Shown: in pieces, positions 12,851-24,628 of the stretch | How positions within the stretch are numbered: position 1 is the first letter of the stretch | Layout of the letters: each line of letters opens with the position of its first letter | Source: Macrocybe gigantea | Taxonomy: Eukaryota > Basidiomycota > Agaricomycetes > Agaricales > Callistosporiaceae | Direction: 5' to 3' | Assembly: GCA_011319805.1 (NCBI GenBank) | Contig: SJRY01000038.1 | Span: 62,001-126,000, forward strand | DNA length: 64,000 nt | Position numbers and translations under genes: made by a program | The notes under the pieces: model-generated | The model's database searches: none | Told to the model about the DNA's origin: nothing | The model's input: the letters and a program-made list of their open reading frames with translations, nothing else

Positions 12851-15456
12851 CTAATATGATCTTCCAAACATTGTCCACCTCTTTGCATCGCGTCCGCATG
12901 CTGGGCATTTCGTCTTGCCAGGTTCGATAGGAGTCCAGCGCGACTGGTCGAACGGAATAGCCAGCGACTTGGCCCCAGCAGAGGGGGCACGCTCATCTGT
13001 GGGCTCCGACCTGCAGAGACAAAGCAGAAGCACGAATCAGCCACCACGACGCAAAGCATGTCTCGCTTGTCTTGACTTACGATCGGGCACTTCTCTCTTT
13101 GATGTCGTCTTCGCAGGCTTCAACCTCACACCAAGGGATGACAGCAATGCTTTTGTTGTCGAGCGTAGGCACGAAATCATCCCATTTCGTGATCTCTTGA
13201 GGCGCGAAAAGTACTCTTCCTGCGCTCGCTTGAACATGTCGCTTTGAATGGTCTTCAGAAGTTTGTCCACAGCGTCCGCAATCCCGACAAGGGATACTGG
13301 ATTCTTCACGCCAGTGTCGCGACGGACAGTGAGAGTCTGGCTCTTCGTCAGATCGTTAGGACCAATTTCAAGACGAAGAGGGACACCCTTTTGAGAGAAA
13401 GGAATGTTAGCAAGGGAAGCGAACGCAGGTCAGTTCATTCAGCATCACCTTCTGCTCCCAATCGTTGAACTTGTATCCAGGGGTGTATCCATCACGAAGA
13501 TCAGCCTTCGCCCGGATGCCCGCATCACTCAAAGTCTGCGCCAGCTTGTCGCAAGCACTGTTGATCAGCGTCCTCTGTTCGTCCGTCGTCTTCGCCGTGA
13601 TTCCGCAAGGGACGACGACGACCTGGATGCTCGCCACGCGTGGGGGAAGCACCAAACCTTGATTATCGCCGTGAACCATGACCATGACGCCAATCGTGCG
13701 AGTGGAAAGACCCCACGAGTTCTGCCACACGTAAGTCTTTTCCGACGGCGCGTTCGGGTCCTCGACGAAGATGTTGAACATCTCCGGCTTGGAGAAGTTT
13801 TGACCAAGACAGTGGGACGTGGCAGCCTGAATGCCGCGACCAGAGGTCGGGATGAAGCCTTCTAGTGTCGTGGTGTACAGCCCGCCCGCGAACTTCTCCT
13901 TCTCGGACTTGATGCCAGGGATGACGGGAACAGCCAACAAATCTTCGTACACCTGGCGATACAACTCCAGGATTTCTCGGACTTCGATGTCCGCCTCTGC
14001 TTTGGTGAGATGTGCAGTATGACCTTCCTGCCAAAGGAATTCTCGGGTTCGAAGGAATGGTTCTGCAAAAGGTCGCCGTCAGCTTCGCTCTTAAGTGGGC
14101 AGAAGTAACATTACGAGGATTCTTAAATTCCCAGCGAACGACGCTATTCCACTGATTAAGTTTCAAAGGAAGATCACGGTGGCTCTTGATCCATTTAGCA
14201 TAGTCTGTTTACTACATCAGTATCCGCAATTCATGGAGAGTGGACACATTCAAGGCACTAACAGGGATACATTGCCGTCTCAGATGTCGGGCGAATGGCG
14301 ATGGGTTCTTCAAGATCAGAGCTCCCGCTGGCAGGTGAAAAGCTGTCAAACATATACCATGAGGGTGAATTCCGAGACTCACGCCCGTGTGACCCATGCG
14401 ACTTCCGGGGAGAACCCTTCAATATGATCCTTTTCCCGCTCAAGCACTTTTGAAGAGACGAACATGGGGAAATACGAGTTTTGGACACCCATCTTCCTGA
14501 TTCGCTTGTTGAACCAGTCTGTTCTGTAATGAGCCGTAGTGTCCATGTCAAAATGAAAAGTACATACCTTGGATCTCTTCCCAGATGCTATACGACCATG
14601 GTTTCAGGATATAGCATCCACTGACACTATAGTAGTCGAGCATATCTGCTTTGAGCAGGACCTTGATAGAAGCACAAGTCAGAAACTTGGCACTTCTTCG
14701 TCGATGGAGACACGTACATTAGTGTACCAGGCGGCAAAGTCGACCTCCTTTTTGACACCGATAGCGATCTGGACGGCTCCTTCAATTTTCGCGTCTTCTT
14801 TTTCTTTGACCGGGGACTTCGAAGTCTGGGCGGCGGAGACGACGGAGCCTCCCGCCAGGTTGTGCAGATCGATCTCTTGGAGCTTCGCGTCGTCAGTCTC
14901 CAAGGACTTGAGATAAGAGGTGATCTCTGGGCCAGACAAGAAGAGGGTTGAACTAGATGAGAGTGCGTGTATGGCGAACAGCGAAGAAGAGGTAGCGATC
15001 GAGGAATCGACGACTGTTAGCACTCTGGAGAATTTTTCCTTGTCCAAAGCCAGCGGAGACACTGGAGTAAGCGGTCATTCAAGGGCGTGATCAGTAGCTT
15101 TGACGCTCATAGGACGTACGGGAATCCTTATCCAGCCCGAAAAACTCTGACAGGAGCTCCGAGGACGCCAATCTCAGCTCCTTGAGATTCAGCCTCTTTC
15201 CAATCGCAGTCGAGTTTGTCTCGGACTCATCGCGGGCGACGAGGACGACGGGGATCGGGATGGCCGTCTTGGCCGTCTTGGGCTTGTACACGAGCGTCTT
15301 GATCAGCTCGAACGATTTGGGCGCGGAGGGGTGCGTGGCAAGGGCATCCCGCCATGCCTGCGGGGACGTCGTTTCCACATGCGCAAGCGTGGCGACAGGC
15401 TTGATGGAGAGGTTCGCCAGCGACGTAACGACGCTGTCGACTGACGAGGAGGACAT
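12851..15456 (-). CDS. Prolyl-tRNA synthetase, eukaryotic/archaeal type, with N-terminal YbaK-like domain
   Basis: Charges tRNA-Pro with proline. The N-terminal part ([20 protein letters not shown] onward) resembles the YbaK/ProX editing-like domain found on fungal ProRS. The class II core follows: [95 protein letters not shown]. Next come the anticodon-binding region ([20 protein letters not shown]) and the eukaryote/archaea-type zinc-binding C-terminus ending [19 protein letters not shown]. An in-frame ATG 57 codons upstream (15627) would add an Arg/Ser/Leu-rich extension resembling a mitochondrial presequence. The frame breaks at the plus-strand A-run 13207-13210, where one extra base restores the family sequence. 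Confidence 0.92.
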
Positions 15457-15950
15457 GGTGCGTTGCTGCTGCGATAGGCAGTGTCTGTGTGTGGTGAGGA
15501 TGGAGGAGAGTGTTTGGTATGACTCGAGCCTGGAAAGGCGACTCGATCTGGCTCTTATCAGATGCAAAGCCCGGAAAATGGAAGGATATCGGGTCAGATG
15601 GCCTGCAACATATCGCGCAGCCAGCATAAGTTGTTTCTCAAAAGACGGGAATGCAACGGTGGCCCAGCACACTGATCGCCTCTGCCAGCGCCGAGGCCGT
15701 TGAGGACTTGCAAAAAAATTTTCTTCATGCAATAATCAAATCTAAGCGAAGATAAACAACTGTGACTGATTACAATGGCGTCTGTTGTTCGAGCGACAGC
15801 CATGCCCGAGACACGACAGGAGCAGCGTAGCAGCAGCAGATACGGAGAAAGGCATGGCAAAATGGTCACTCGCGCTCTTCGACGACCTCGATTGCTGAAA
15901 ATTATCCAAATCGGAGCTGATCATCTTTGATTTGCTGATTATGTAATATA
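15457..15950. other. Spacer between IleRS 3' end and ProRS start
   Basis: About 490 bases. The ProRS-proximal 171 bases (15457-15627) form the in-frame upstream extension described under ProRS. The remainder should hold the ProRS promoter and IleRS 3' UTR. No other gene is evident. Confidence 0.4.
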
Positions 15951-18900
15951 TCAGGAACGGGTGATCTCTGTGACAACTAATGCGCATCGGGAGCACAACC
16001 TTTCGTGTTCTTCCCGCGTGTATGTCCAACACCGCGGACATTTGTGCAGGCTCGTTGGCCGGACACGGACAACAATACCCTCATCAGAACCTACGGTAAA
16101 CGTTAGCCCCGTGTATCGAATAAGAAACGAAACAACATGCCTGGTATAGGGAGATCCTTCATGTAAACCCAACTTGGAGATGAGGTGCCTAGATCCCCTT
16201 CCTCTATCACAACCGCGTCCGACACAATGAATAGCGTCTTTAAGAATTGTTCTGCAATTCGGAAAAAAAAAGCATTCAAATCCCATGAAGATCCCAGGAA
16301 TATGCATCACCCACCTTCTCGCCTCAGCAAGTCTATGACGGTGTTGTTGCCGTCCGAACGGGTATCACGATGTCAACTTCAGCTTCCAGTGAACTCTTAA
16401 TGAGTCTGCAGATATCATAGTCAAAATATGTTGTCAACGAAAGCGGGATGTTGCTCACTTGTCCCCGCGGGCATCCTCCAGCAAACCCAAAACTGCACCA
16501 CGGATGCGGAGCAGTTCGTTCATTTCCTGCGCAGCGTCGGCATCTTTCCACAGTTCATGCTTCACGGAGTCAGTTCAACCTAACCCTCAACAACAAATTT
16601 GACAGAAACTCACGAGAGGCGTCCACTTGCGCATGAATGCCGAGGAGCCGTCTGCACATCGGACTTCGTGGATTTCTTCAACAAGATGCGGCAGTATGGG
16701 CGCAAGAGCACTGGTCATCGTATCTAAAACCTACCATATGCTTAGTATTGAATAAGCAATGTATTTGAAATGCAGGCGTACTGTCTCCAAGACGGTTACA
16801 ACCGCTCTCCGCTCATGACTTGTGACGGAGTTGGCATATAGACAGTCTTTGGTGATGTCAAAATACAATGACGATAGTGTAACGTTAGCAAAGTTTGTCA
16901 GCGCATTCACGACTGCCAGAAATTCCCGTCAATGCAAAGTGCTCTGGTCAAAAACAAAACAACACACCTTTGGGGAAATTATATGACGAGTATCCATCTA
17001 GCGCCGTTTGCTCAAGATTATATAGTTCATGCATGATGTAGCGCTCAGCCTTGGAAAATTGGCAGAGTCCATCAGTCTTGAGAGTCAGCAAAGATAGCAA
17101 GGAAGAATGTACTAGACCCATTCCATGTTTGGGCACCTTTGGAAGCTTCCCCGCCCCTTATCGTCCCTGATATTGCCCAAGATAAAACGCAACGAGTTTC
17201 GAATTTTCCTAAGCGATTCGGCAACCTGCGACAAGACCGTAGGCCCGATCGACATGTCGCGCCAGTACTCAACTGTCGCTGCCCACAGTCTCAGCACATC
17301 TGCCCCATAAGCAGGCTCTTTCTTCTTATCCTGTAGAGGTAGCGCGCTTCGCAATCGACGTATTACGCTAGAGAGTCAGAGCAACCAACCTTCCCACCAA
17401 AAACGATCGTCAGCGGACTGACAATGTTTCCCAGAGACTTGCTCATCTTCTTTCCATCCTGGTCTAAAACCATGCCATGAGTGATCAGTGTCCATACGGG
17501 CTGACGCGCTCGTCCGGCGAAGCAGCGGCTCCCATAGCTGTGAGGAGTTGGCTCTGAAACCAACCGCGATGCTGATCTGAGCCTTCCAGACAGATGTCTG
17601 CAAGGTGCTTGCGGCTCGGATTCTCCTGACGATATTGCTCAATCATTTCTTTCAGCATCGACCATGACGTCCCGCTATCGAACCACACGTCCATTGTGTC
17701 CGTGCCCTTGACCCATACCTCAGAGACTGCTTCTCCTTCGTTGATCAGAGAAGGAGGGATGAAGTCCTCAACTGGACCGTCCCACCAGTATGCAACGCCT
17801 TTCTTCTCGAGTACGGACAGGATATGATCGAGTGTAACGGAGTTGAGGACAGCGCGGCCTGTGGGTAAGTGGTACACAGCCGGAATGGGTACACCCCATA
17901 CACGTTGGCGAGAGATACACCACTCTGTTCTGGATTGGATAAAAGACTCCAGGCGGTTTCTAGCTATCGACACCCCAAATCAATGACAGAGCCAGCAAAA
18001 TTAACAGAATTTACTGACAAACAGGAGGAAAAAATGTAATGCTTTGGAGAGCTCTCAACGCATCATCCTTGATGCTACCAAGGTCCGCAAACCACTGAGA
18101 CGTAGCCCTTACAACACGTCGAATTAACGCACGACTCCGAAGTTGCCGAAGGAGAGTACTCACGTTACGATGATAGGTTTGTTCGTCTTCCAATCGTACG
18201 GATATCGGTGCGTTATTGGCTTGACGGCAAAAATACAACCCTGATCCTTGAGCAAATCCAAAACCGCAGTCGAGCCTTCATTCAGGACCTCGAGACCAAC
18301 CAGACGCTGGGCCGCATCTTCACCGACGACATCCGCAACTTCACTTCTGAACTTGCCTTCGCCATCCACGTGGCATACCAAGGCCGACTTGGATGAGAGA
18401 AGTCCAAGTGCGAGAAATGCTTGATAGTCTTCGGCTCCGTGAGCAGGTGCGCAGTGGACAAGACCTGTACCCGATTCCGCTGTCACATGGGGAGCAATAA
18501 TGACCCTGAGTGGATGCACAGGCGGTACAAAGTTTGAAAACAAGGGCCTATAGGCAGCCAACCAAGTCCGAACCTGTGGTGTTATAAAGATGTAGAAGCA
18601 CGGCTTTCTGAATGGCAATGTCAGTGCCCACCTTCGATTTCGGCCAGAATCTCCACAGGTCCTAGAATTTCCGCCAGTGCATCCATCCTGTCCCTGCCAA
18701 CTACAATAACATTGGACATCGCGTCGTGCTTCTCCGTCTGTCGAAGGACACGTATTTCAGCTTTGGGTGTACAGCTATTCCCTAATGGTAGAATATAAGT
18801 ATTCGATACTCCTGACTCGCCGGTAACGGACATGTACACCTTACCATGTTGGCCGTTAATGTCCAAGGCGTCGTGGTCCAAACAAGCAGCTGATTGAATG

Positions 18901-20028
18901 CTCCGAGGCCACCAACTCCGAGAACAGTGGATGGTCCACGTGAGATTCGCGATCAACTTCGAATGCAATGTACACAGATCGAGAAACGTGGTCATCTCTG
19001 TAAACGAGTTCCGCTTCCGCTAGCGCCGATCGGGACGAAGGAGAATAGTGAACAGGTCTATACTGTCTATAAATGAGGCCTAGGACCATAGTCAGCAAGT
19101 GACGACGCGCGATTATAATGCATATATTGACCCTTTTCAAGCATTTTTTGGAATATTCTCAATTGTCGAATTTCATATCATGGTCTTCATTGCAAGTCAG
19201 CGGAAGAATGCGATCTTTTCATTACTGAATGAACGCGCCTAAAGTTCTATATGTTGATGCCGGGCTCCAATCCGCCATTATCCCAAAATGCTGAAATTGC
19301 TCTTTCTGTGACTGGATCTCTCGCGTTGCAGTAGCCATTGCTGCCTGACGGATGACATTTGGTGGCGAAGACATTGAGTCTTTCTTCACAAGCAATGACC
19401 GTTAGCTCAAACAACCTCCGGACAAGGTCGTCATACCCCGAGTTCCTGAAGTGCTTTGTTCTCTATGGGAGTCCCATGACAATCCCACCCTGGAATATAA
19501 CTTGCATATTGATGTTGATATAGTGTCAAAGAATGGTCGAACGTTCTCTTACTGGACTCTTCGTCCCATCAAAACATGGAATCGGTTGATGATATCCTTG
19601 ATGATTTTGTTCAATGCATGGCCTTTAGAAAAGCCATCAGTAATTACCAGGGGTCAAAATACGCATTACTCGCCCATGTGCAGGTCTCCGTTCGCATATG
19701 GTGGACCGTCATGTAGCACGAACAAGGCCCTTTGGCATTTTCCCACTGTTAAAAAAGCACGAATGAGCATTAGCTCTAGAGGCTCCTAGGAAATGCTTAT
19801 TGACCTGCCACCGGTAAAGCGTCTCTGAGGTACGCGTCTGGAAAGGCTTCTCGCTCTTCGCAGGATCAGTCCATAACGGAAATGAGGTCTTTGGGAGAAG
19901 AAGAGTTTGGAGAATGCCTTGTTGTCTACTGTTGCCTGTGTCTTCGCTGCCCCGGTGGTCGTTGAGTAAAGAACACGAGCTCCTCTGTTCCAAGTTGACG
20001 CGACGGGTCGTAGAGACCAAATGGACAT
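15951..20028 (-). CDS. ISM1: Mitochondrial isoleucyl-tRNA synthetase
   Basis: Class I synthetase charging mitochondrial tRNA-Ile. The N-terminus ([20 protein letters not shown]) is Arg-rich without acidic residues, a good mitochondrial presequence. Then [15 protein letters not shown], the editing region ([20 protein letters not shown]), [60 protein letters not shown], and the KMSKS loop ([18 protein letters not shown]). The anticodon-binding part carries [20 protein letters not shown]. The bacterial/mitochondrial C-terminal zinc finger is present ([10 protein letters not shown] and LCSRCALVV). The finger distinguishes this from cytosolic IleRS. One base is missing at the plus-strand T-run 19906-19908, just after the presequence. 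Many short introns; the middle exons were recognised but not all boundaries fixed. Confidence 0.93.
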
Positions 20029-20462
20029 TGGCCCAAAATGTCCGCGCTACCTCGAGAAAGTTTTCTGACAGCCGACTCGGCAACAAAATGACGTCACGTG
20101 CAAAAGATATTCACGCGTTCCATCCTCTTCTCGCCATTTCATGAGATGGATTTAGCCAGACTGATTTTCTATCAACCACCATGGTCTCGTGATTTCTTGA
20201 CTTTTCAGTTCATCCTCGACGGCCCGGTTTCGATGGTGGCGCGACGACCACCGTTGCATGTAAAGCGGTCCGCTCAGAAGGCATTGAGCCAATGTCTCCG
20301 TCTTCTGAAGTCTCATGATACTCGGGTTTGACGCTGCAGAACTCATCCATTGTTCCGAGGTTTTGCTGGTGAAGGTTGCGAGGAATAAGCTTCGGAACAA
20401 TGCAAACCTCGGCGAGTATATAAAACCAGTTATGATCTCTCACTTTTGCCGATAATACCGCC
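20029..20462. promoter_or_regulatory. Divergent promoter between IleRS and the GH16-like gene
   Basis: The 434 bases separate two divergent start codons. A clear TATA box (TATATAAAA, 20417-20425) faces the plus-strand gene and lies about 40 bases before its ATG, implying a very short leader. A CACGTG-like site appears as TCACGTG near 20094-20100. Confidence 0.5.
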
Positions 20463-21643
20463 ATGGCCTCCAGGTAAGCTAATCCGATTCACAGCATCGC
20501 CTTGCGCTCATATGCGTCTTTCTTTCTAGTGGAGTGAAAAAATTGGCTGCCTCTGCGAGTATCGTTTGTCTGCTCTTCGGACCTACTGCCCATGCAGCGA
20601 CAACGGTTATTCCATCGACCTCTTTTTCATCTTACTCTACGTTTGAGAGCTTCTGGAACTACTTGTATCCCTGGGATCCGACCATAATGGAAGTAAGTCA
20701 AATCTATACTGGATACTCTCATCTTTCTCAACAGTACTGCTCCATCCTTAGGTGCACGCATGAAAGGCAGCTCTTCGGATCATAGCAATATTGTTGTCAG
20801 TTCAAACACTCTAAGCCTTATTGCTACTCCGACCTCAAATCCATCTCCACCGACGAGCACCTCCAATCCTCATCCGGCGATCCATTATGCTAGGTCAGCG
20901 CGCACCCATACGAAAACCAATCTCCTACATACTTATGGCAACATGTAGTGGTGCTGTCCATGCTAAAGCTCAAATAACAGTGACAGGAGCAAACGGATAT
21001 ACTATTTCTGGTGAATTCAGCGCACCAACCGCACGAGGAACGTGGCCCGCATTCTGGTCAGTACAACTCGCTGTCCTAAATTGTCGGCATCAGTTGACTG
21101 ACTTGAACTTCAAGGCTGACAGTATGCACAACTTAATTAACCTTCCTCAGTCTGCTCCTAATATTGGAACAGGCTGTCAATAGCTGGCCCCCGAGGCCGA
21201 CATCGGTGAATGGAAGGGAACAAACGACAACTGGTTTAATACATTCAACACGTCATCTATCGTACGATCCGATCTTGTCAGCTGGCCTGGAGACCTTTCC
21301 TTCCACTCGCTCAAAGCAGTACTCACTGCCGAGTCCAACAACGCCGACGTTAGAATTGATCTTTATATGGATAACGTTCTGCGTGCGACGCAATTCGGAC
21401 AGGGATTTGTCGGAAAGCCGTTGTGGCTGTGAGCATTCCTTTCACCTCCCATGCATGTCGCATTAAATTGCTGGCTGGACAGGATTGTCAATCTTCAGGT
21501 CGGTGACACTGTGTTTATCCCTCCAAGACCTCATTCCTAATGTTTAAACATCTCAGATGGAAGGCTCTTCTGGCTCACCAGGGCCTACTGGAACAACCAC
21601 ATACAAGATTCGCAATGTAGTTGTCACCCGGACCGGTAACTAG
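20463..21643 (+). CDS. Secreted GH16-like (concanavalin A-fold) glucanase
   Basis: Start ATG at 20463; an 11-nt first exon is joined by an intron to VKKLAASASIVCLLFGPTA, a signal peptide. The mature protein has a Ser/Thr/Pro stretch, then ISGEFSAPTARGTWPAFWLT and WPPEADIGEWKG. The EADIGE segment fits the ExDxxE catalytic motif of GH16 enzymes, which cut beta-1,3 or mixed-linked glucans. The C-terminus is beta-rich (DLYMDNVLRATQFGQGFVG; TTYKIRNVVVTRTGN). Introns were traced, including a phase-0 one after WLT. One C appears missing in 21188-21192 just before the motif, and a further one-base problem lies near exon 3 (20750). Substrate cannot be told; GH16 assignment rests on the motif and fold pattern. 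Confidence 0.72.
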
Positions 21644-22200
21644 GCAAAGGCAGTCCGCTCCGCATCGGCAATCCAGGCATGCGCATGTTATCTCCGTGAA
21701 ATGCCAGTCTATTTTGTCGTTCTTGTCTCAAGCGCGTGAGATTTTCTAGGAAAAGGATGATGTGACACCTTTGAGATAGAAATGATGAAATATACCTACT
21801 CTCTCGCTGGGGTGTCTTGGACCAATGCACTGCTTTATTTTTCGTTCGTCTGGTGTTGAAAAGAACGAATTACCGGTTTTGTATTGACAGTTCTCCCGGG
21901 TGTGTGATTCTGTCAAACGTCGGCTTCTAATTCTCAACACTCCTTTGGTCAGACGTCTTCCCAAACTCTTGGTGCGAACACTCACGTGCCCGACTCCCGA
22001 CTATTCTGCTTGGGCGCGCGTTGGCCAAGATCGACGAGTTTTAGACTTCCCATCGGGGACCATGGGGAATCTTGACTCGCCGCTGAGAGAAAGTTTTATG
22101 AGAAAGAAAGAAATAGCGCAAAGCTACTCCACTGCATGGTTTCTCCCCTCCCACCCTCTGCGACGCTCTTTGAGTAACCAGCTCGACCGAACACTTAACG
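21644..22200. other. Intergenic region between GH16-like and DUF6534 genes
   Basis: About 560 bases without a recognisable gene, expected to hold the 3' UTR of the first and the promoter of the second gene. No striking repeat or motif seen. Confidence 0.4.
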
Positions 22201-24396
22201 ATGGCGGTTGTTCATAGGAACAGGAGAGAGGAGGTCGCGCTGGGAATGACACTGCTCGGGCTGATCTTCTCGTCGATGTAAAAGAAACCGCACGCGGGGA
22301 TGGAGTCTATCTGACCTGGGAACTATTGCACAGGCTTTATGGCATCACGCTCACGCAGACGTACAAGTACTTTCAGCGCTTTCATCGTGATGCGTTGCTC
22401 GTCAAGCTTTTGGTGAGCGTAGATATTGGCTTTACGACTGGAAATGCTTACCATGTTTGCAAGGTGATTGCCGTTTGGTACATCAGTCACCTTGCTGCAT
22501 TTATAAGATGCTTTGCGTTTACTATCGCTGCCTATCAGCGTTCTGGACACTGTATCCGTGTTTTTGGTGGGCCATGCATGCTGGTACGCGTTGAATGATA
22601 TGTGCACCTACTTTTCATGTTGATGACACCATGAAGGTATTACTTGGTCACGACAGGCCCGTCAGGGCGTGCAATCTGGTGTGTTCTGCATATATATCGA
22701 AGATGGCCAAGCCACTGATTCTTTCGCATGTCCTCAGGAGTCTCAATGTAAGCCAAAAAAAAAAGCTTCGTCAGTCGGCGGACCTGGATAACAGTACTTC
22801 TTTCGTCAGGCCGAACTGGCGCTCTCCGTCAGTTATTCGACCTCACTATTGGGATAAAATGCTGACTTTGACTGCAGATGGCTATTTCCGGGATTTCCGA
22901 GACGTAAGTGAGGCATCCCTGGAGATTCATGCGATGCCTTGAAGATCGGCCATTTTTGCAGATTCCTGGCATATCGCGTTTGGATGCGTACGTCCGATTT
23001 CTCGGCTGGCATATCCTCTTTAACTGACTTCTTCTCGTACGCCCACAGTCAGCGGGCGCAAGTACTTTCTCACAGGCTTGCTCGTGAGTGTGAAATTCTT
23101 TGTTCGACATTCTCAATCTAGACGCATTGACGGTTGGACGTCGCCCAGCTGCTACTTGCTTTGTTGCATTTTTGTGCGTTTCCTGTCTTCTTCTAGTGGT
23201 GACATTGCAGTTGACAGATTTTGTGCACCACTCAGCAAGCGGGGAAGGTAGTCGTGAGTCTCTTTTCCATCATGGACACCGCTGATTTTTGCATTCAGTC
23301 TCTGCCATTCAATTCCTGCTTCTGAAGCGATTTGCTCGCTTCCAGAGTGTCAAGGTGCGTGATTCGTGATTTTTCGCTGCTCAAGATATTGGTCTTCAAC
23401 GCCGTTCTCTGTCAGGTGCCAAGCATCCTTCGTCTCAGCAGTGCAGCCTTGTGCGACACTGGTATCGCCGTCTCCCTCTGCTATTTCTTGCATCAGAAGC
23501 GGACGGGTTCAAGCAGTAGGCCGTTGCAGATTATACTGCATCTGTGAACGGCGCTAATTACTGCGTCCAGAACTGATGAGATTATCGACTATCTGATTCT
23601 CTTTTCTATAAATTCTGGTTTACTGACAAGGTGAGTGGAAAATGGAATCACATCTACGTTTAAGGTCCATATTTGCACGCGACAGCATCGCTTCTATCGC
23701 ATGTTTGGTCACTGTACGTTATACCACACCCACACTCTGCAGCATGCCTGAATGCTATTCTTGCTAGTACCTCGTCGTACCGAGGACGTGGGTCTATCTT
23801 GCCCTTTGCTTTCTCATCAGCCGTCGTATGTTTCGCCTTCCGCATCGTCGCTACGTTTTTACTAATGGGAAGTTACGCAGTTTATGCAAACACATTCCTT
23901 TGCTCGTACGCTCGTGTCTCTGAGCTTTTGGCGTTTGACGTTGTTCACGGGTTTCGTTAGCCTCAATTCTCGCCAAATCTTGCGCCTCGCCGACCACGAG
24001 AACGACTCTCCCATAGTGCCGCAGTTCCGGCCGACGCGCTTTAGGGACGCATTGCTAGGACGTTCGCAGTCGCAGTCAGAGAAGGTTACGTTCAGACACT
24101 TTTTGGTTTTCCATCCGAACTAACAATGGCTGTGTGCAGCCTCGCACCCAGATTGATGTCTATGTCATCACAGAAACCATCTCTGATGGCGACCGTTCTA
24201 CCCAGCCGCGAGCTCCGCCGAGCAGCATCGATAGCAAAGTATGTAAGAATTGACATGTGCTTTCAACCCTTATCCCTGTACGCTGCAGTCATCTCAGGAC
24301 AGAACTAACAATACCAGCGGTACCCAAAGTGGTGACGATGGTAGCGTGGAGGTCTTGAAGCCCGCTGTCCAGTCAATTACAGTATCGACAGTATGA
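22201..24396 (+). CDS. DUF6534 multi-pass membrane protein, reading frame disrupted
   Basis: Expanded Agaricomycete family of about seven-helix membrane proteins of unknown function. Start ATG at 22201 (MAVVHRNRREEVALGMTLLG), intron, then LYGITLTQTYKYFQRFHRDA, the family helix LDTVSVFLVGHACWYALND, the hallmark SAALCDTGIAVSLCYFLHQK with RTG, TDEIIDYLILFSINSGLLT, and FVSLNSRQILRLAD. The soluble tail ends with TQIDVYVITETISDGDRS and VLKPAVQSITVSTV. The hallmark blocks are in the right order but not in one compatible frame: after the second exon, around LDTVS and between 22,630 and 23,330, I could not join them with GT-AG introns alone. It may be a decaying copy or carry the same base losses as its neighbours. 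Confidence 0.68.
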
Positions 24397-24628
24397 TGGA
24401 CAATCCTGGGTGTTGTATGATATTATGTATACATAGTTTAGATGTCTTTGTCGGCGCTGAGCACATTTGGCCTTTCACCTGCCATGAATGGAAGATGTCC
24501 TCCGTGTGAAATTCAAGTTGTCATTTTCCAAGTTGGACAGGGAAGCGCTCATTTCTCCCATACCACCATCAACGACTATACCCTCTGGGTAGCCCGAAGC
24601 GTGTGTCATCCTCACACTCCATCTTTCT

